From Massilia sp. CF038 (GTDB lineage: Bacteria > Pseudomonadota > Gammaproteobacteria > Burkholderiales > Burkholderiaceae_D), in assembly GCF_900129765.1 (NCBI RefSeq), contig NZ_FQWU01000001.1, positions 496,001 to 560,000 of the forward strand: a stretch of 64,000 bases of DNA. Reading direction: 5' to 3'. The notes under the pieces are model-generated. The model did not search any database and was not told where the DNA came from. It worked only from the letters and a program-made list of their open reading frames with translations. Positions 52,039 through 60,501 of this stretch are shown here, one piece after another. A program made the translations under genes and the position numbers. Position 1 is the first letter of the stretch. Every line of letters starts with the position of its first letter.

Positions 52039-53042
52039 AATTAGCGACCATCAACGATGGCACCCGGGACGGCCAGTTGGCCGTGGTCGCGCGTGACCTG
52101 AAAGCGGCCCACCTGGCCGACGGCATTGCACCGACGCTGCAAGCGGCACTGGACGACTGGAGCTTCATTGCGCCACAGCTGGCCGAGCTGTCCCAGATGC
52201 TCAACAGCGGGCGCGCGCCCAAAACGTTTGACTTCGATCCGGCGCGCTGCATGGCACCTTTGCCGCGCGCGTTTCAATGGGCCGATGGTTCGGCCTATGT
52301 GAACCACGTGGAGCTGGTGCGCAAGGCGCGCAACGCCGAGATGCCGGCCTCGTTCTGGGAAGACCCCTTGATGTATCAGGGCGGCAGCGACGATTTCCTC
52401 GGACCGATGGACGACATACTGCTGGCGCACGAAGAGTGGGGCATCGATTTCGAAGCGGAAGTGGCCGTGATCACGGACGATGTGCCGATGGGTTGCACGC
52501 CAGACCAGGCGCAGCAGCACATTCGCCTGCTGATGCTGGTCAACGATGTCTCGCTGCGCAACCTGATTCCGCCGGAACTGGCCAAGGGCTTCGGCTTTTT
52601 GCAGTCCAAGCCGGCCAGCAGTTTTTCGCCGGTGGCGGTCACGCCGGATGAACTGGGCGAGAGCTGGAAAGATGGCAAGGTGCATCTGCCGCTGCGCTCG
52701 ACCTGGAACGGCAAGCTGGTGGGCCAGCCGCACGCAGGGGTGGACATGGTGTTCAACTTCCCGCAACTGGTGGCGCACTTGTGCAAGTCACGCAATGCGC
52801 GCGCCGGCACGATTGTGGGTTCGGGTACGGTGTCGAACAAGGATGAAAAACGGGGCTACTCCTGCATCGCTGAAAAGCGCTGCCTGGAAATGATTGCGGA
52901 CGGCGTGGCCAGCACGCCCTTCATGCTGTTTGGCGACACCATCCGTATCGAGATGCTCGACGGCGCCGGCAAGTCCGTGTTTGGCGCGATCGACCAGACG
53001 CTCAAGCAGTACACGGCCGCGCCCGTGGGCAAGCGCGGCTAG
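52035..53042 (+). CDS. Fumarylacetoacetate hydrolase family protein
   Basis: 335 residues from the ATG at 52035, overlapping rsuA by 4 bp. The C-terminal FAH fold shows the metal ligands in WGIDFEAEVAVITDDV and LLMLVNDVSLRNLIP, and the late block AGTIVGSGTVSNKDEKRGYS then FGDTIRIEML. Such proteins are two-domain FAH relatives that hydrolyse fumarylacetoacetate (tyrosine breakdown) or other beta-diketones and oxo-acids. No homogentisate dioxygenase or maleylacetoacetate isomerase gene is adjacent, so the substrate is uncertain. Confidence 0.9.
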   Translation: MKLATINDGTRDGQLAVVARDLKAAHLADGIAPTLQAALDDWSFIAPQLAELSQMLNSGRAPKTFDFDPARCMAPLPRAFQWADGSAYVNHVELVRKARNAEMPASFWEDPLMYQGGSDDFLGPMDDILLAHEEWGIDFEAEVAVITDDVPMGCTPDQAQQHIRLLMLVNDVSLRNLIPPELAKGFGFLQSKPASSFSPVAVTPDELGESWKDGKVHLPLRSTWNGKLVGQPHAGVDMVFNFPQLVAHLCKSRNARAGTIVGSGTVSNKDEKRGYSCIAEKRCLEMIADGVASTPFMLFGDTIRIEMLDGAGKSVFGAIDQTLKQYTAAPVGKRG

Positions 53043-53527
53043 AAGTCGTGCTTGTGCTTGAGGTAAAGCGGTAGGACCCACCACACGGCCGCAATCAGCA
53101 CGGCCGTGGCGCTGCCGGCAAGCATGCCGGCGCCATGCCCGAACACTTCCGAAATGACCAGGTTGGCGCCCAGGACGAAGGCGCAGCCCAGTGCCAGCGA
53201 GCCAGCCACAATCTGGCGTGTGGCCAGGCGCTTGAAGCGGGCGCGGTTGCAAAGCGGACGCATCAGGCGGTGCTGGATGGCTGGCGCGCTCAGCAGCACC
53301 AGGCTGCTCAGGGCGCAGAAAAAGGTGGCCAGAAATGCGATGCGGCCATTCTGGATAATCTGGCGCGCGCCGGCATTGAACGGCAGGATGATCAGGAAGG
53401 CAGTGAGCATTTGCGCGCCCGGCAGGAGGATGCGCAGCTCGCTGAGCAGGTCGGACAGGTCGCCGATGTCGCGCTGATCGCTGTCGAACGGCGCGGCCAG
53501 TGGCACCACAGGCGCATTCTTGGACAC
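53039..53527 (-). CDS. DUF6328-like four-helix membrane protein
   Basis: 162 residues from a GTG at 53527 with CGGAG 8-9 bases upstream; the open frame extends further but the extra part is Arg/Pro/Cys-rich and not protein-like. The start region LSDLLSELRILLPGAQMLTA followed by FLIILPFNAGA and three more hydrophobic helices resembles the DUF6328 family, sometimes listed as sodium:proton antiporter relatives. The function is unknown. It is convergent with the FAH-family gene, the two overlapping by 4 bp at their stops. Confidence 0.75.
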   Translation of the reverse strand: MSKNAPVVPLAAPFDSDQRDIGDLSDLLSELRILLPGAQMLTAFLIILPFNAGARQIIQNGRIAFLATFFCALSSLVLLSAPAIQHRLMRPLCNRARFKRLATRQIVAGSLALGCAFVLGANLVISEVFGHGAGMLAGSATAVLIAAVWWVLPLYLKHKHDF

Positions 53528-53764
53528 GGTCAATTCTCCGGTAAAGGGTCGGCCACAGGGGGCGGGCAAGGTGCACGCGCGCTGACGCATTGGGAAAATT
53601 ATCGTTCTTGACTGCAATCCCAACTTTGCGATTTCACAGCACACCGGTGCTCTGTCGTGGCCCCAGATTCCCCGTGGTAGCGCTGTGTCGAATCAAGCTG
53701 TATTGATCCGGCACAAACAAAGCGCGTTAGAATAGCGGCAGCCCCGCTTTTCTAATTGATATAA

Positions 53765-54325
53765 ATGAAACGATTGCTTGATATCTGCCTGTGCCTGATC
53801 GCCGCGATGGTGTTCATCGTGCCGTTTTGCGTGCTCGCGCTGATTGTCAAACTGACCTCGCCGGGGCCGGTCCTGTACTGGTCCGAACGGGTCGGCAAGG
53901 ACAACCGCTTGTTTGCCATGCCCAAGCTGCGCACCATGCGCATCGACACGCCCGTCGTCGCGACCCATTTGCTAACCGATCCCGACCAGTTCCTGACCCC
54001 GGTCGGCAGCTTCCTGCGCAAGTCCAGCCTCGATGAGCTGCCACAGCTGTGGTGCATTTTGCGTGGCGACATGAGCCTGGTGGGTCCGCGTCCGGCGCTG
54101 TTCAACCAGCAAAACCTGATCGAGATGCGCACCGATTGCGGCGTGCATACCGTGCGCCCCGGTCTGACTGGCTGGGCACAGGTGAATGGCCGTGATGAAC
54201 TGCCGCTGGAGGTGAAAGTGCGCTTCGATGCCGATTATCTGCGCCAGCAATCCCTGGCCTTCGACCTCAAAGTGATCGCGCTGACCGTACTGAAAGTGAC
54301 GCGGCGCGAGGGTGTGGCCCACTAG
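53765..54325 (+). CDS. Monotopic sugar-1-phosphate transferase (PglC-like)
   Basis: 186 residues. One N-terminal re-entrant helix (MKRLLDICLCLIAAMVFIVP) is followed by TSPGPVLYWSERVGKDNRLF, KLRTMRID, the catalytic Asp-Glu in SLDELPQLWCILRGDMSLVG, then PRPAL and HTVRPGLTGWAQVNGRDE. It transfers a sugar-1-phosphate from a nucleotide sugar to undecaprenyl phosphate, the first membrane step of an O-antigen, exopolysaccharide or glycoprotein glycan. It is the short (PglC) form without the N-terminal membrane domain of WbaP. It is convergent with a sugar dehydratase gene that could supply its substrate. Confidence 0.9.
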   Translation: MKRLLDICLCLIAAMVFIVPFCVLALIVKLTSPGPVLYWSERVGKDNRLFAMPKLRTMRIDTPVVATHLLTDPDQFLTPVGSFLRKSSLDELPQLWCILRGDMSLVGPRPALFNQQNLIEMRTDCGVHTVRPGLTGWAQVNGRDELPLEVKVRFDADYLRQQSLAFDLKVIALTVLKVTRREGVAH

Positions 54326-54398
54326 GCTGCGCCGGCTGGCCACCCGGCTGGCGGCCCGAATTCCATTCGAAATGAAACCGGCAAGGACATTGCGCGGC

Positions 54399-56393
54399 CT
54401 AAGCCGTCATCTTGCTCAATGCGGGCACTTGCAGGAGCGGAACGACCGTGCCCTGTGGCAGCGCGTGTTCGGCGTCGGCCTGGACGCCTGGCTGGCCAGG
54501 CAGACCGCCCTGGCTCCACAGATGGTCGACGATATCGGAAGAAGGCGCGTATTCACGCACCAGCTTTTGCATCAGCAGACGAATGGCACTGTGGTCAAAA
54601 CGGGCACAGGCATCCTCGAGCTGCTGCAGCATTTGATTGAGCAGCGGCCATTCCAGTTCGGCTTCGCGGGCGCGCTGAATCAGCGGATGCTCGGTGTGGG
54701 TGACGTTGTTACCGATCAGCAGTTCCTCGTACAACTTTTCGCCCGGGCGCAAACCAATGTAGTGGATCTCGATGGTGCCGTTGGGGGTGGCCTCGGTGCG
54801 CACCATCTGGCCCGACAAGTGCACCATCCGTTCGGCCAGATCGGCAATCCGCACCGGCTTGCCCATGTCGAGCACGAACACGTCGCCGCCTTTGCCCATG
54901 GCGCCGGCCTGGATCACCAGTTGCGCCGCTTCGGGGATGGTCATGAAGTAGCGCGTAATGTCGGGGTGGGTCAGGGTGAGCGGACCGCCAGCGGCGATCT
55001 GCTTGCGAAACAGCGGCACCACCGAGCCCGATGAACCAAGCACGTTCCCGAATCGCACCATGCAAAAGCGGGTGCCCGAACCACGCCGGGCAAAGGCTTG
55101 CAAAATCAGCTCGGCCAGGCGCTTGGTGGCGCCCATCATATTGGTTGGCCGCACCGCCTTATCGGTGGAGATGAGCACAAAATACTTGACGTTGGCAGCA
55201 GCAGCAGCTTCGGCCAGGCTGAGCGTGCCAAACGCATTGTTGCGGATGCCTTCGATGGGATTATGTTCCACCAGCGGCACATGCTTGTAGGCCGCCGCGT
55301 GGTACACGGTTTCGACGCCGAAGGTGGTCATCAGGCGCTTGCATTTTTCCTTTTCCAGCACCGAGCCGAGGCAGGCAACCAGGTCGAATTGCACGCCGTA
55401 GCGCGTCATCATTTCGCGCAGTTCCTGCTCGATGGTGTACAGGGCGTATTCGGAGCTGTCGACCAGCAGCAGGCGCGACGGCTGCAAATGAATGATCTGA
55501 CGGCACAATTCGGAGCCGATCGAGCCGCCAGCGCCGCTGACCATGATCGATTTGCCGCGCACGCAATACGACAGCAAGGCTTCGTCGGGGGCAACCACGT
55601 CGCGGCTAAGCAAGTCTTCGATCTGGATCTGGCGCACATCCTGCACCTTGGCCTTGCCGGTGACGATGCTGCTCACAGGCGGGGTGACCTTGATGATCAG
55701 CGACAAGCGTGCCAGGGAATCGAGCAGGGTGCGCTGCTGCGGGCGCGTGAGCGAAGGCATGGCCAGCAGCACGGTGGTGATCTGGAAGCGCTTGGCCAGA
55801 TGCTCGAGCGCACTGGCGGGGTAGACGCGAATGCCGCCGATGGTGGTGTTGACGCGCTGAGGGTTGTCGTCGACAAACAGCACTGCTTCATATTCGTTGC
55901 CAGGCATGATGGCGCGCGCCAGCAAGCTGCCGGCCTCGCCGGCGCCGTAGATGGCAACCCGCACTTTTTCGTTGAGGTGGCCGCGCGAATGCAGCCAGCG
56001 CCGCGCTGCAAAGCGGCTGGCCAGAATGTACAGAATGCTCGAGGCCCAGAAAATCAGAAAGGGCGTCACCGACAGCGGATGTGGATCGGTCACCATGTGC
56101 AGCGCCGCCAGCAGCACCGACGCCAGCGTGGCGCAATTGACTGCCGCAATCGCAATTTCGGAACGAATATAGCGGATCACCGCGCGGTACATGCCAAGAC
56201 GCACGAAGACCGGCAGCGCCGTCAGGCCCGCGCCCAGGGCAAGCATGGCGTAGTTGCTGAACATGCCATAGGGAATGCCGTCGAAGTGCAGAATCAGCGA
56301 GAAATACAGCAGGACGGGGAGGCAGGCGAAATCGAAACTGGCAGCGACCAGCTGCTTGTGAAAGCGAGGCAAATCTAGAAAGCGTGTAGTCAT
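54399..56393 (-). CDS. Membrane-bound UDP-sugar 4,6-dehydratase (PglF/WbpM/CapD-like)
   Basis: 664 residues from MTTRFLDLPRFHK at 56393. Four N-terminal helices (~10-140) precede a CoA-binding-like domain (VAIYGAGEAGSLLARAIM), and the C-terminal short-chain dehydrogenase-like domain has IMVSGAGGSIGSELCRQII for NAD, VYHAAAYKHVPLVEHN and the catalytic region FVLISTDKAVRPTNMMGATK. The altered YxxxK (MMGATK) is typical of this group. It makes UDP-4-keto-6-deoxy sugars such as the bacillosamine precursor. It faces the PglC-like transferase gene, which suggests a joint glycan pathway. Confidence 0.9.
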   Translation of the reverse strand: MTTRFLDLPRFHKQLVAASFDFACLPVLLYFSLILHFDGIPYGMFSNYAMLALGAGLTALPVFVRLGMYRAVIRYIRSEIAIAAVNCATLASVLLAALHMVTDPHPLSVTPFLIFWASSILYILASRFAARRWLHSRGHLNEKVRVAIYGAGEAGSLLARAIMPGNEYEAVLFVDDNPQRVNTTIGGIRVYPASALEHLAKRFQITTVLLAMPSLTRPQQRTLLDSLARLSLIIKVTPPVSSIVTGKAKVQDVRQIQIEDLLSRDVVAPDEALLSYCVRGKSIMVSGAGGSIGSELCRQIIHLQPSRLLLVDSSEYALYTIEQELREMMTRYGVQFDLVACLGSVLEKEKCKRLMTTFGVETVYHAAAYKHVPLVEHNPIEGIRNNAFGTLSLAEAAAAANVKYFVLISTDKAVRPTNMMGATKRLAELILQAFARRGSGTRFCMVRFGNVLGSSGSVVPLFRKQIAAGGPLTLTHPDITRYFMTIPEAAQLVIQAGAMGKGGDVFVLDMGKPVRIADLAERMVHLSGQMVRTEATPNGTIEIHYIGLRPGEKLYEELLIGNNVTHTEHPLIQRAREAELEWPLLNQMLQQLEDACARFDHSAIRLLMQKLVREYAPSSDIVDHLWSQGGLPGQPGVQADAEHALPQGTVVPLLQVPALSKMTA

Positions 56394-56793
56394 AACATTC
56401 CGGTTTTGGCAAGTGCACACAAAAATCTGACGGGGCAGGCGACTCGACGCAGAAGGCGGAGCGGCACGGCAGGGTCAGCTAACCAGCAAGGGATGAAATG
56501 CGCATGCGGTTAATTTTTACGGCGCCAAGCGATGCACTATGCAAAATTATCTTGATAGCACCCCGCTACTATAGCTTATTTCACCATGGGACGGCCATTG
56601 GCAATGCCCCGTCCCCTTTTCACAACGATAAGTTACGCTCTATTTACGTCTCTAAATAGTGCGCATATGTCAGTTTTGTGTAGCGTGCAACACGCCTCAG
56701 TCGCCCGGTAACAGGGGCATTCCCGCCCCTGTTCCGGAGATAGCCCGGGAGCAATATCGCGAATAATGGCAGCTGTTCCATAGAGGCCGCCCC
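56394..56793. other. Divergent region between the dehydratase and flhB
   Basis: 400 bp without a supported gene. It is rather AT-rich at 56510-56690 and has a GC hairpin (AACAGGGGC with GCCCCTGTT, about 56709-56732) 60-85 bp before flhB. Promoters for both flanking genes must lie here, but none could be placed with confidence; no sigma-54 or sigma-28 consensus was found. Confidence 0.35.
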
Positions 56794-57969
56794 ATGTCCG
56801 ACGACAGCGACGCAGAAAAAACCGAATCAGCCAGTCCCAAGCGGCTGGAAGATGCCCGCAAGGAGGGCGACGTCCCCCGTTCGCGCGAACTGGCGACGTT
56901 TTCGGTGCTGATGACGGCAGGTTGCGGCTTGTGGTTCACCGGTGGCGGCCTGGTGCGCGAGCTGAACCGGGTGATGGTGTCGGGTCTGTCGCTCACGCGC
57001 GACCAGGTATTTGACGCCAATGTCCTGATTTTGCGGGTAGGCAGCGATATTGCCCAGGTGATGCTGGCGTGCCTGCCGCTGGCGCTGGCGATCATGTTTG
57101 TGGCCGTTGCCTCGCCGCTGGTGATTGGCGGCTTCCTGTTTTCGTCCAAGGCATTCATGCCGAAGTTTTCCAAGCTCAATCCCGCTGCCGGCCTGTCGAA
57201 CATGGTGTCGACCAATGCGCTGGTGGAATTGCTCAAGGCAATTGCGAAAACCATCGTGGTGGGCACCGTGGCCTGGCTGGTCGTGATGAGCCAGAAAGAA
57301 GAAGTGATGACGCTGGCCTCCGAGCCGCTGCGCAACGGCATGGCGCACATGGTGTCGATGATGGCTTATGCGTTTCTGTACATTGTTGGCGGTCTGGGTG
57401 TGGTGGCCGCGATCGACGCGCCTTACCAGATCTGGCATTACGCCAACAAGCTGAAGATGACGCGCCAGGAAGTGATCCAGGAATCGAAGGAATCGGACGG
57501 CAATCCCCAGATCAAGGGCAAGATCCGCCAGCTGCAGCGCGAGATGGCCAAGCGCCGCATGATGGCCGACGTGCCCACCGCCGACGTGGTGGTGACCAAC
57601 CCGACCCACTACGCGGTGGCGCTGAAGTACGCCGACGGCCAGGGCGGGGCGCCGCGCGTGGTGGCCAAGGGTAGCGACGAAGTGGCCGCCAAGATTCGCG
57701 AGTTGGCCAAGGAACACAAGGTGGCCCTGCTGGAAGCACCGGCCCTGGCCCGTGCGCTGCACAAGCACACAGAGATTGGCGACGAAATCCCGGAAGCGCT
57801 GTACTCGGCCGTGGCCGAAGTGCTGGCCTATGTATTCCAGCTGCGCGCCTTCAACAAGGGCGGCGGCAAGTATCCGGAGCGGCCAGGGCGCCTGCCGGTG
57901 CCGCCGGAACTCGATCCGCACGATCCAGCTTCACAGAAAAAACCTGATCCGACCAAGGGAGCACATTAA
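56794..57969 (+). CDS. flhB: Flagellar type III export switch protein
   Basis: 391 residues. It starts MSDDSDAEKTESASPKRLED, has four membrane helices (~35-215), and a cytoplasmic domain with the autocleavage site VVVTNPTHYAVALKY (Asn269-Pro270-Thr271-His272). Cleavage between Asn and Pro switches export from hook to filament proteins. It is longer than usual at the C-terminus owing to a Pro-rich tail (PERPGRLPVPPELDPHDP). Its last base is shared with the flhA start (TAATG). Confidence 0.97.
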   Translation: MSDDSDAEKTESASPKRLEDARKEGDVPRSRELATFSVLMTAGCGLWFTGGGLVRELNRVMVSGLSLTRDQVFDANVLILRVGSDIAQVMLACLPLALAIMFVAVASPLVIGGFLFSSKAFMPKFSKLNPAAGLSNMVSTNALVELLKAIAKTIVVGTVAWLVVMSQKEEVMTLASEPLRNGMAHMVSMMAYAFLYIVGGLGVVAAIDAPYQIWHYANKLKMTRQEVIQESKESDGNPQIKGKIRQLQREMAKRRMMADVPTADVVVTNPTHYAVALKYADGQGGAPRVVAKGSDEVAAKIRELAKEHKVALLEAPALARALHKHTEIGDEIPEALYSAVAEVLAYVFQLRAFNKGGGKYPERPGRLPVPPELDPHDPASQKKPDPTKGAH

Positions 57970-60059
57970 TGAACAGCATCAAGTTACCAGCATGGATGAC
58001 CGGCATGAAGGGCGGCGGCAGCGCACTGGCCGCCCCGATCATCATCGTGCTGCTGCTGTCGATGATGATCCTGCCCCTGCCGGCCTTTATCCTCGACGTG
58101 TTCTTCAGCTTCAATATCGCGCTGGCCGTGATCGTGCTGCTGACCAGCCTGTACACGGTCAAGCCGCTCGACTTCATGGCCTTCCCGACCATTTTGCTGG
58201 TCTCGACCATGTTGCGTCTGTCGCTCAACGTGGCATCGACCCGCGTGGTGCTGACCGAAGGCCATACCGGCGGCGCGGCCGCCGGTAAAGTCATTGAAGC
58301 GTTCGGCCACTTCCTGATTGGTGGCAACTACACGGTCGGTCTGATCGTGTTTATCATTTTGACCATCATCAACTTTACCGTGGTCACCAAGGGCGCGGGC
58401 CGTATCGCCGAAGTGGGCGCGCGCTTTGCCCTGGACGCCATGCCAGGCAAGCAGATGGCCATTGACGCCGACCTCAACGCCGGCCTGATCGGCGAAGACG
58501 AAGCGCGCCGGCGCCGCCTGGAAGTAGGCCAGGAAGCCGAGTTCTACGGCGCCATGGACGGTGCCTCCAAGTACGTGCGCGGCGATGCCGTGGCCGGTAT
58601 CATGGTCACCGTGATCAACGTGATTGGCGGCTTGCTGGTTGGTATCCTCCAGCACGACTTGCCATTCGGTAAAGCACTGCAGACCTACACCCTGCTGGCC
58701 ATTGGTGACGGCCTGGTGGCGCAGATTCCCTCGCTGATCATCTCGGTGGCCGCTGGTATCGTCGTCTCGCGCGTGGCCAGCGACCAGGACATCGGCACCC
58801 AGCTCGTGGGGCAACTGTTTGCCAAGCCGGAAGTGCTGTTCATTACGGGCGCCATCATTGGCGGTCTGGGCTTGATTCCTGGCATGCCAAACATGGTGTT
58901 CCTGCTGCTTGCTGGCAGCCTGATTGGTGCTGGCTACATGGTACGGCGCCGCCTGAAAGCGCCAAAGGCTGTGGAGGAAGCGGCGCCCGTGGCAGCGGCC
59001 GCGCCGGCCGAGAATGAAGAAGCGACCTGGCAAGATATCCTGCCGGTCGACACGCTGGGCCTGGAAGTGGGCTACCGCCTGATTCCGCTGGTGGACAAGA
59101 CCCAGGGCGGCGAGCTGCTCAAGCGCATCAAAGGTATTCGCAAGAAGTTCGCCCAGGAAGTTGGTTTCCTGGCGCCGCCCGTGCACATCCGCGACAACCT
59201 GGAATTGAAGCCCTCGGCTTACCGCATCACGCTCAAGGGCGTGGAAGTGGGGCAGGGCGAAGCCTTGTCCGGCCAGTTCCTGGCCATCAATCCGGGCATG
59301 GCCAGCGGCACCTTGCCGGGCCTGGTGACCACCGATCCGGCGTTTGGCCTGCCTGCCATCTGGATCGAGAGCGGTCTGAAGGATGACGCCCAGAACATGG
59401 GTTACACGGTCGTGGACGCCGGCACCGTGGTCGCCACGCACCTGAACCACGTGATCACCACGCACGCCTCGGAGCTTCTGGGCCGCACTGAAGTGCAGGC
59501 GCTGCTGGATCATCTGGCGAAAGAATCGCCGAAGCTGGTGGAAGACCTGGTGCCGAAGCTGGTATCGCTGTCGACCTTGCAGAAAGTGTTGCAGAACCTG
59601 CTAGTCGAAGGCGTGCACATCCGCGACATGCGCAGCGTGATTGAAACGCTGGCCGAATATGCGCCGCAAACGCAGGACCCGAACGAACTGACCGCTGTAG
59701 TGAGGGTGGCGCTGGGCCGCGCCATCGTGCAGCAGCTGTTCCCGGGTACCAACGAGCTGTCCGTCATGACCCTGGACAACCGCCTGGAGCGTTTGCTGAT
59801 GCAAGCGCTGGGTGCCGGTGGTGACGGTGCCGGCATCGAGCCTGGCCTGGCTGACACCATCGCCCAGCAAGCCGGTCACGCCGCCAACCAGCAAGAGCAG
59901 ATGGGGCTGACGCCGGTGCTGCTGGTGCCGGGTCCGTTGCGCGTCATGCTGTCGCGTTTCCTGCGCCGTGCCCTGCCACAGCTGAAAGTACTGTCGCACA
60001 ACGAAATCCCCGAAACCAAGACCATCCGCGTCACCAGCCTGGTCGGCGCCGCCATGTAA
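57969..60059 (+). CDS. flhA: Flagellar type III export gate protein
   Basis: 696 residues. Eight N-terminal membrane helices carry the FHIPEP region (VLLTSLYTVKPLDFMAFPTI and GGNYTVGLIVFIILTIINF); the cytoplasmic part includes AMPGKQMAIDADLNAGLI and the C-terminal nonameric ring domain with VIRDNLELKPSAYRI-like VHIRDNLELKPSAYRITLKG. FlhA uses the proton gradient and docks chaperone-substrate complexes. It overlaps flhB by one base. A cluster of palindromic repeats separates it from flhF. Confidence 0.97.
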   Translation: MNSIKLPAWMTGMKGGGSALAAPIIIVLLLSMMILPLPAFILDVFFSFNIALAVIVLLTSLYTVKPLDFMAFPTILLVSTMLRLSLNVASTRVVLTEGHTGGAAAGKVIEAFGHFLIGGNYTVGLIVFIILTIINFTVVTKGAGRIAEVGARFALDAMPGKQMAIDADLNAGLIGEDEARRRRLEVGQEAEFYGAMDGASKYVRGDAVAGIMVTVINVIGGLLVGILQHDLPFGKALQTYTLLAIGDGLVAQIPSLIISVAAGIVVSRVASDQDIGTQLVGQLFAKPEVLFITGAIIGGLGLIPGMPNMVFLLLAGSLIGAGYMVRRRLKAPKAVEEAAPVAAAAPAENEEATWQDILPVDTLGLEVGYRLIPLVDKTQGGELLKRIKGIRKKFAQEVGFLAPPVHIRDNLELKPSAYRITLKGVEVGQGEALSGQFLAINPGMASGTLPGLVTTDPAFGLPAIWIESGLKDDAQNMGYTVVDAGTVVATHLNHVITTHASELLGRTEVQALLDHLAKESPKLVEDLVPKLVSLSTLQKVLQNLLVEGVHIRDMRSVIETLAEYAPQTQDPNELTAVVRVALGRAIVQQLFPGTNELSVMTLDNRLERLLMQALGAGGDGAGIEPGLADTIAQQAGHAANQQEQMGLTPVLLVPGPLRVMLSRFLRRALPQLKVLSHNEIPETKTIRVTSLVGAAM

Positions 60060-60102
60060 GCGCCGGTAACGCATCGCAGCGCCACCAGCGGCGACAACGA
60101 GT

Positions 60103-60169
60103 TGCAAAATCGGGGTCAGACCTCAATACTGCAATTGTTTCAGTATTGAGGTCTGACCCCGATTTTGCA
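60103..60169. repeat. Perfect 29-bp inverted repeat downstream of flhA
   Basis: 60103-60131 is the exact reverse complement of 60141-60169, with a 9-bp loop. Each arm holds the core GAGGTCTGACCCCGATTTTG (right arm 60148-60167; left arm 60105-60124 in reverse). It starts 44 bp after the flhA stop. Transcribed, it would form a very stable hairpin. Confidence 0.95.
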
Positions 60170-60287
60170 CGTGTTTGTAAGGGCGCGCTAAGAGGGAAAT
60201 GCGGCTGGATTCGCTTCCTTGCCTCTACAGTAGTGTGGCATTGATGATACGAAGCGCAAGACGTCGAAGTCGTTCGCAGCGAAAATC

Positions 60288-60343
60288 GAGGTCTGACCCC
60301 GATTTTGCAATTGTTTCAGTATTGAGGTCTGACCCCGATTTTG
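60288..60343. repeat. Two direct copies of the same 20-bp core before flhF
   Basis: The core GAGGTCTGACCCCGATTTTG occurs at 60288-60307 and again at 60324-60343, both in the orientation of the right arm of the 60103-60169 palindrome. The 38 bases 60306-60343 are identical to 60130-60167, including the loop. So one half-unit has been duplicated without its partner. Confidence 0.95.
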
Positions 60344-60501
60344 GAATACATTGCCGGGTTGGGGAGCGGTCGGGAAATGAGGGCTTTTCCCCCGCCTTCT
60401 CAAACGATGGTTTCTCTTGTGCATCGTCAATAATGATTCCTGTGTTATCGGTATGGCGCCCATGTGGGCCCGCCGGTCAAAGAAATTCCACGGAGTCGGC
60501 G

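Noticed and set aside
60103-60343. Possible CRISPR array
   Set aside because: The repeats are palindromic, irregularly spaced and mixed in orientation, with no unique spacers of constant length and no cas genes.
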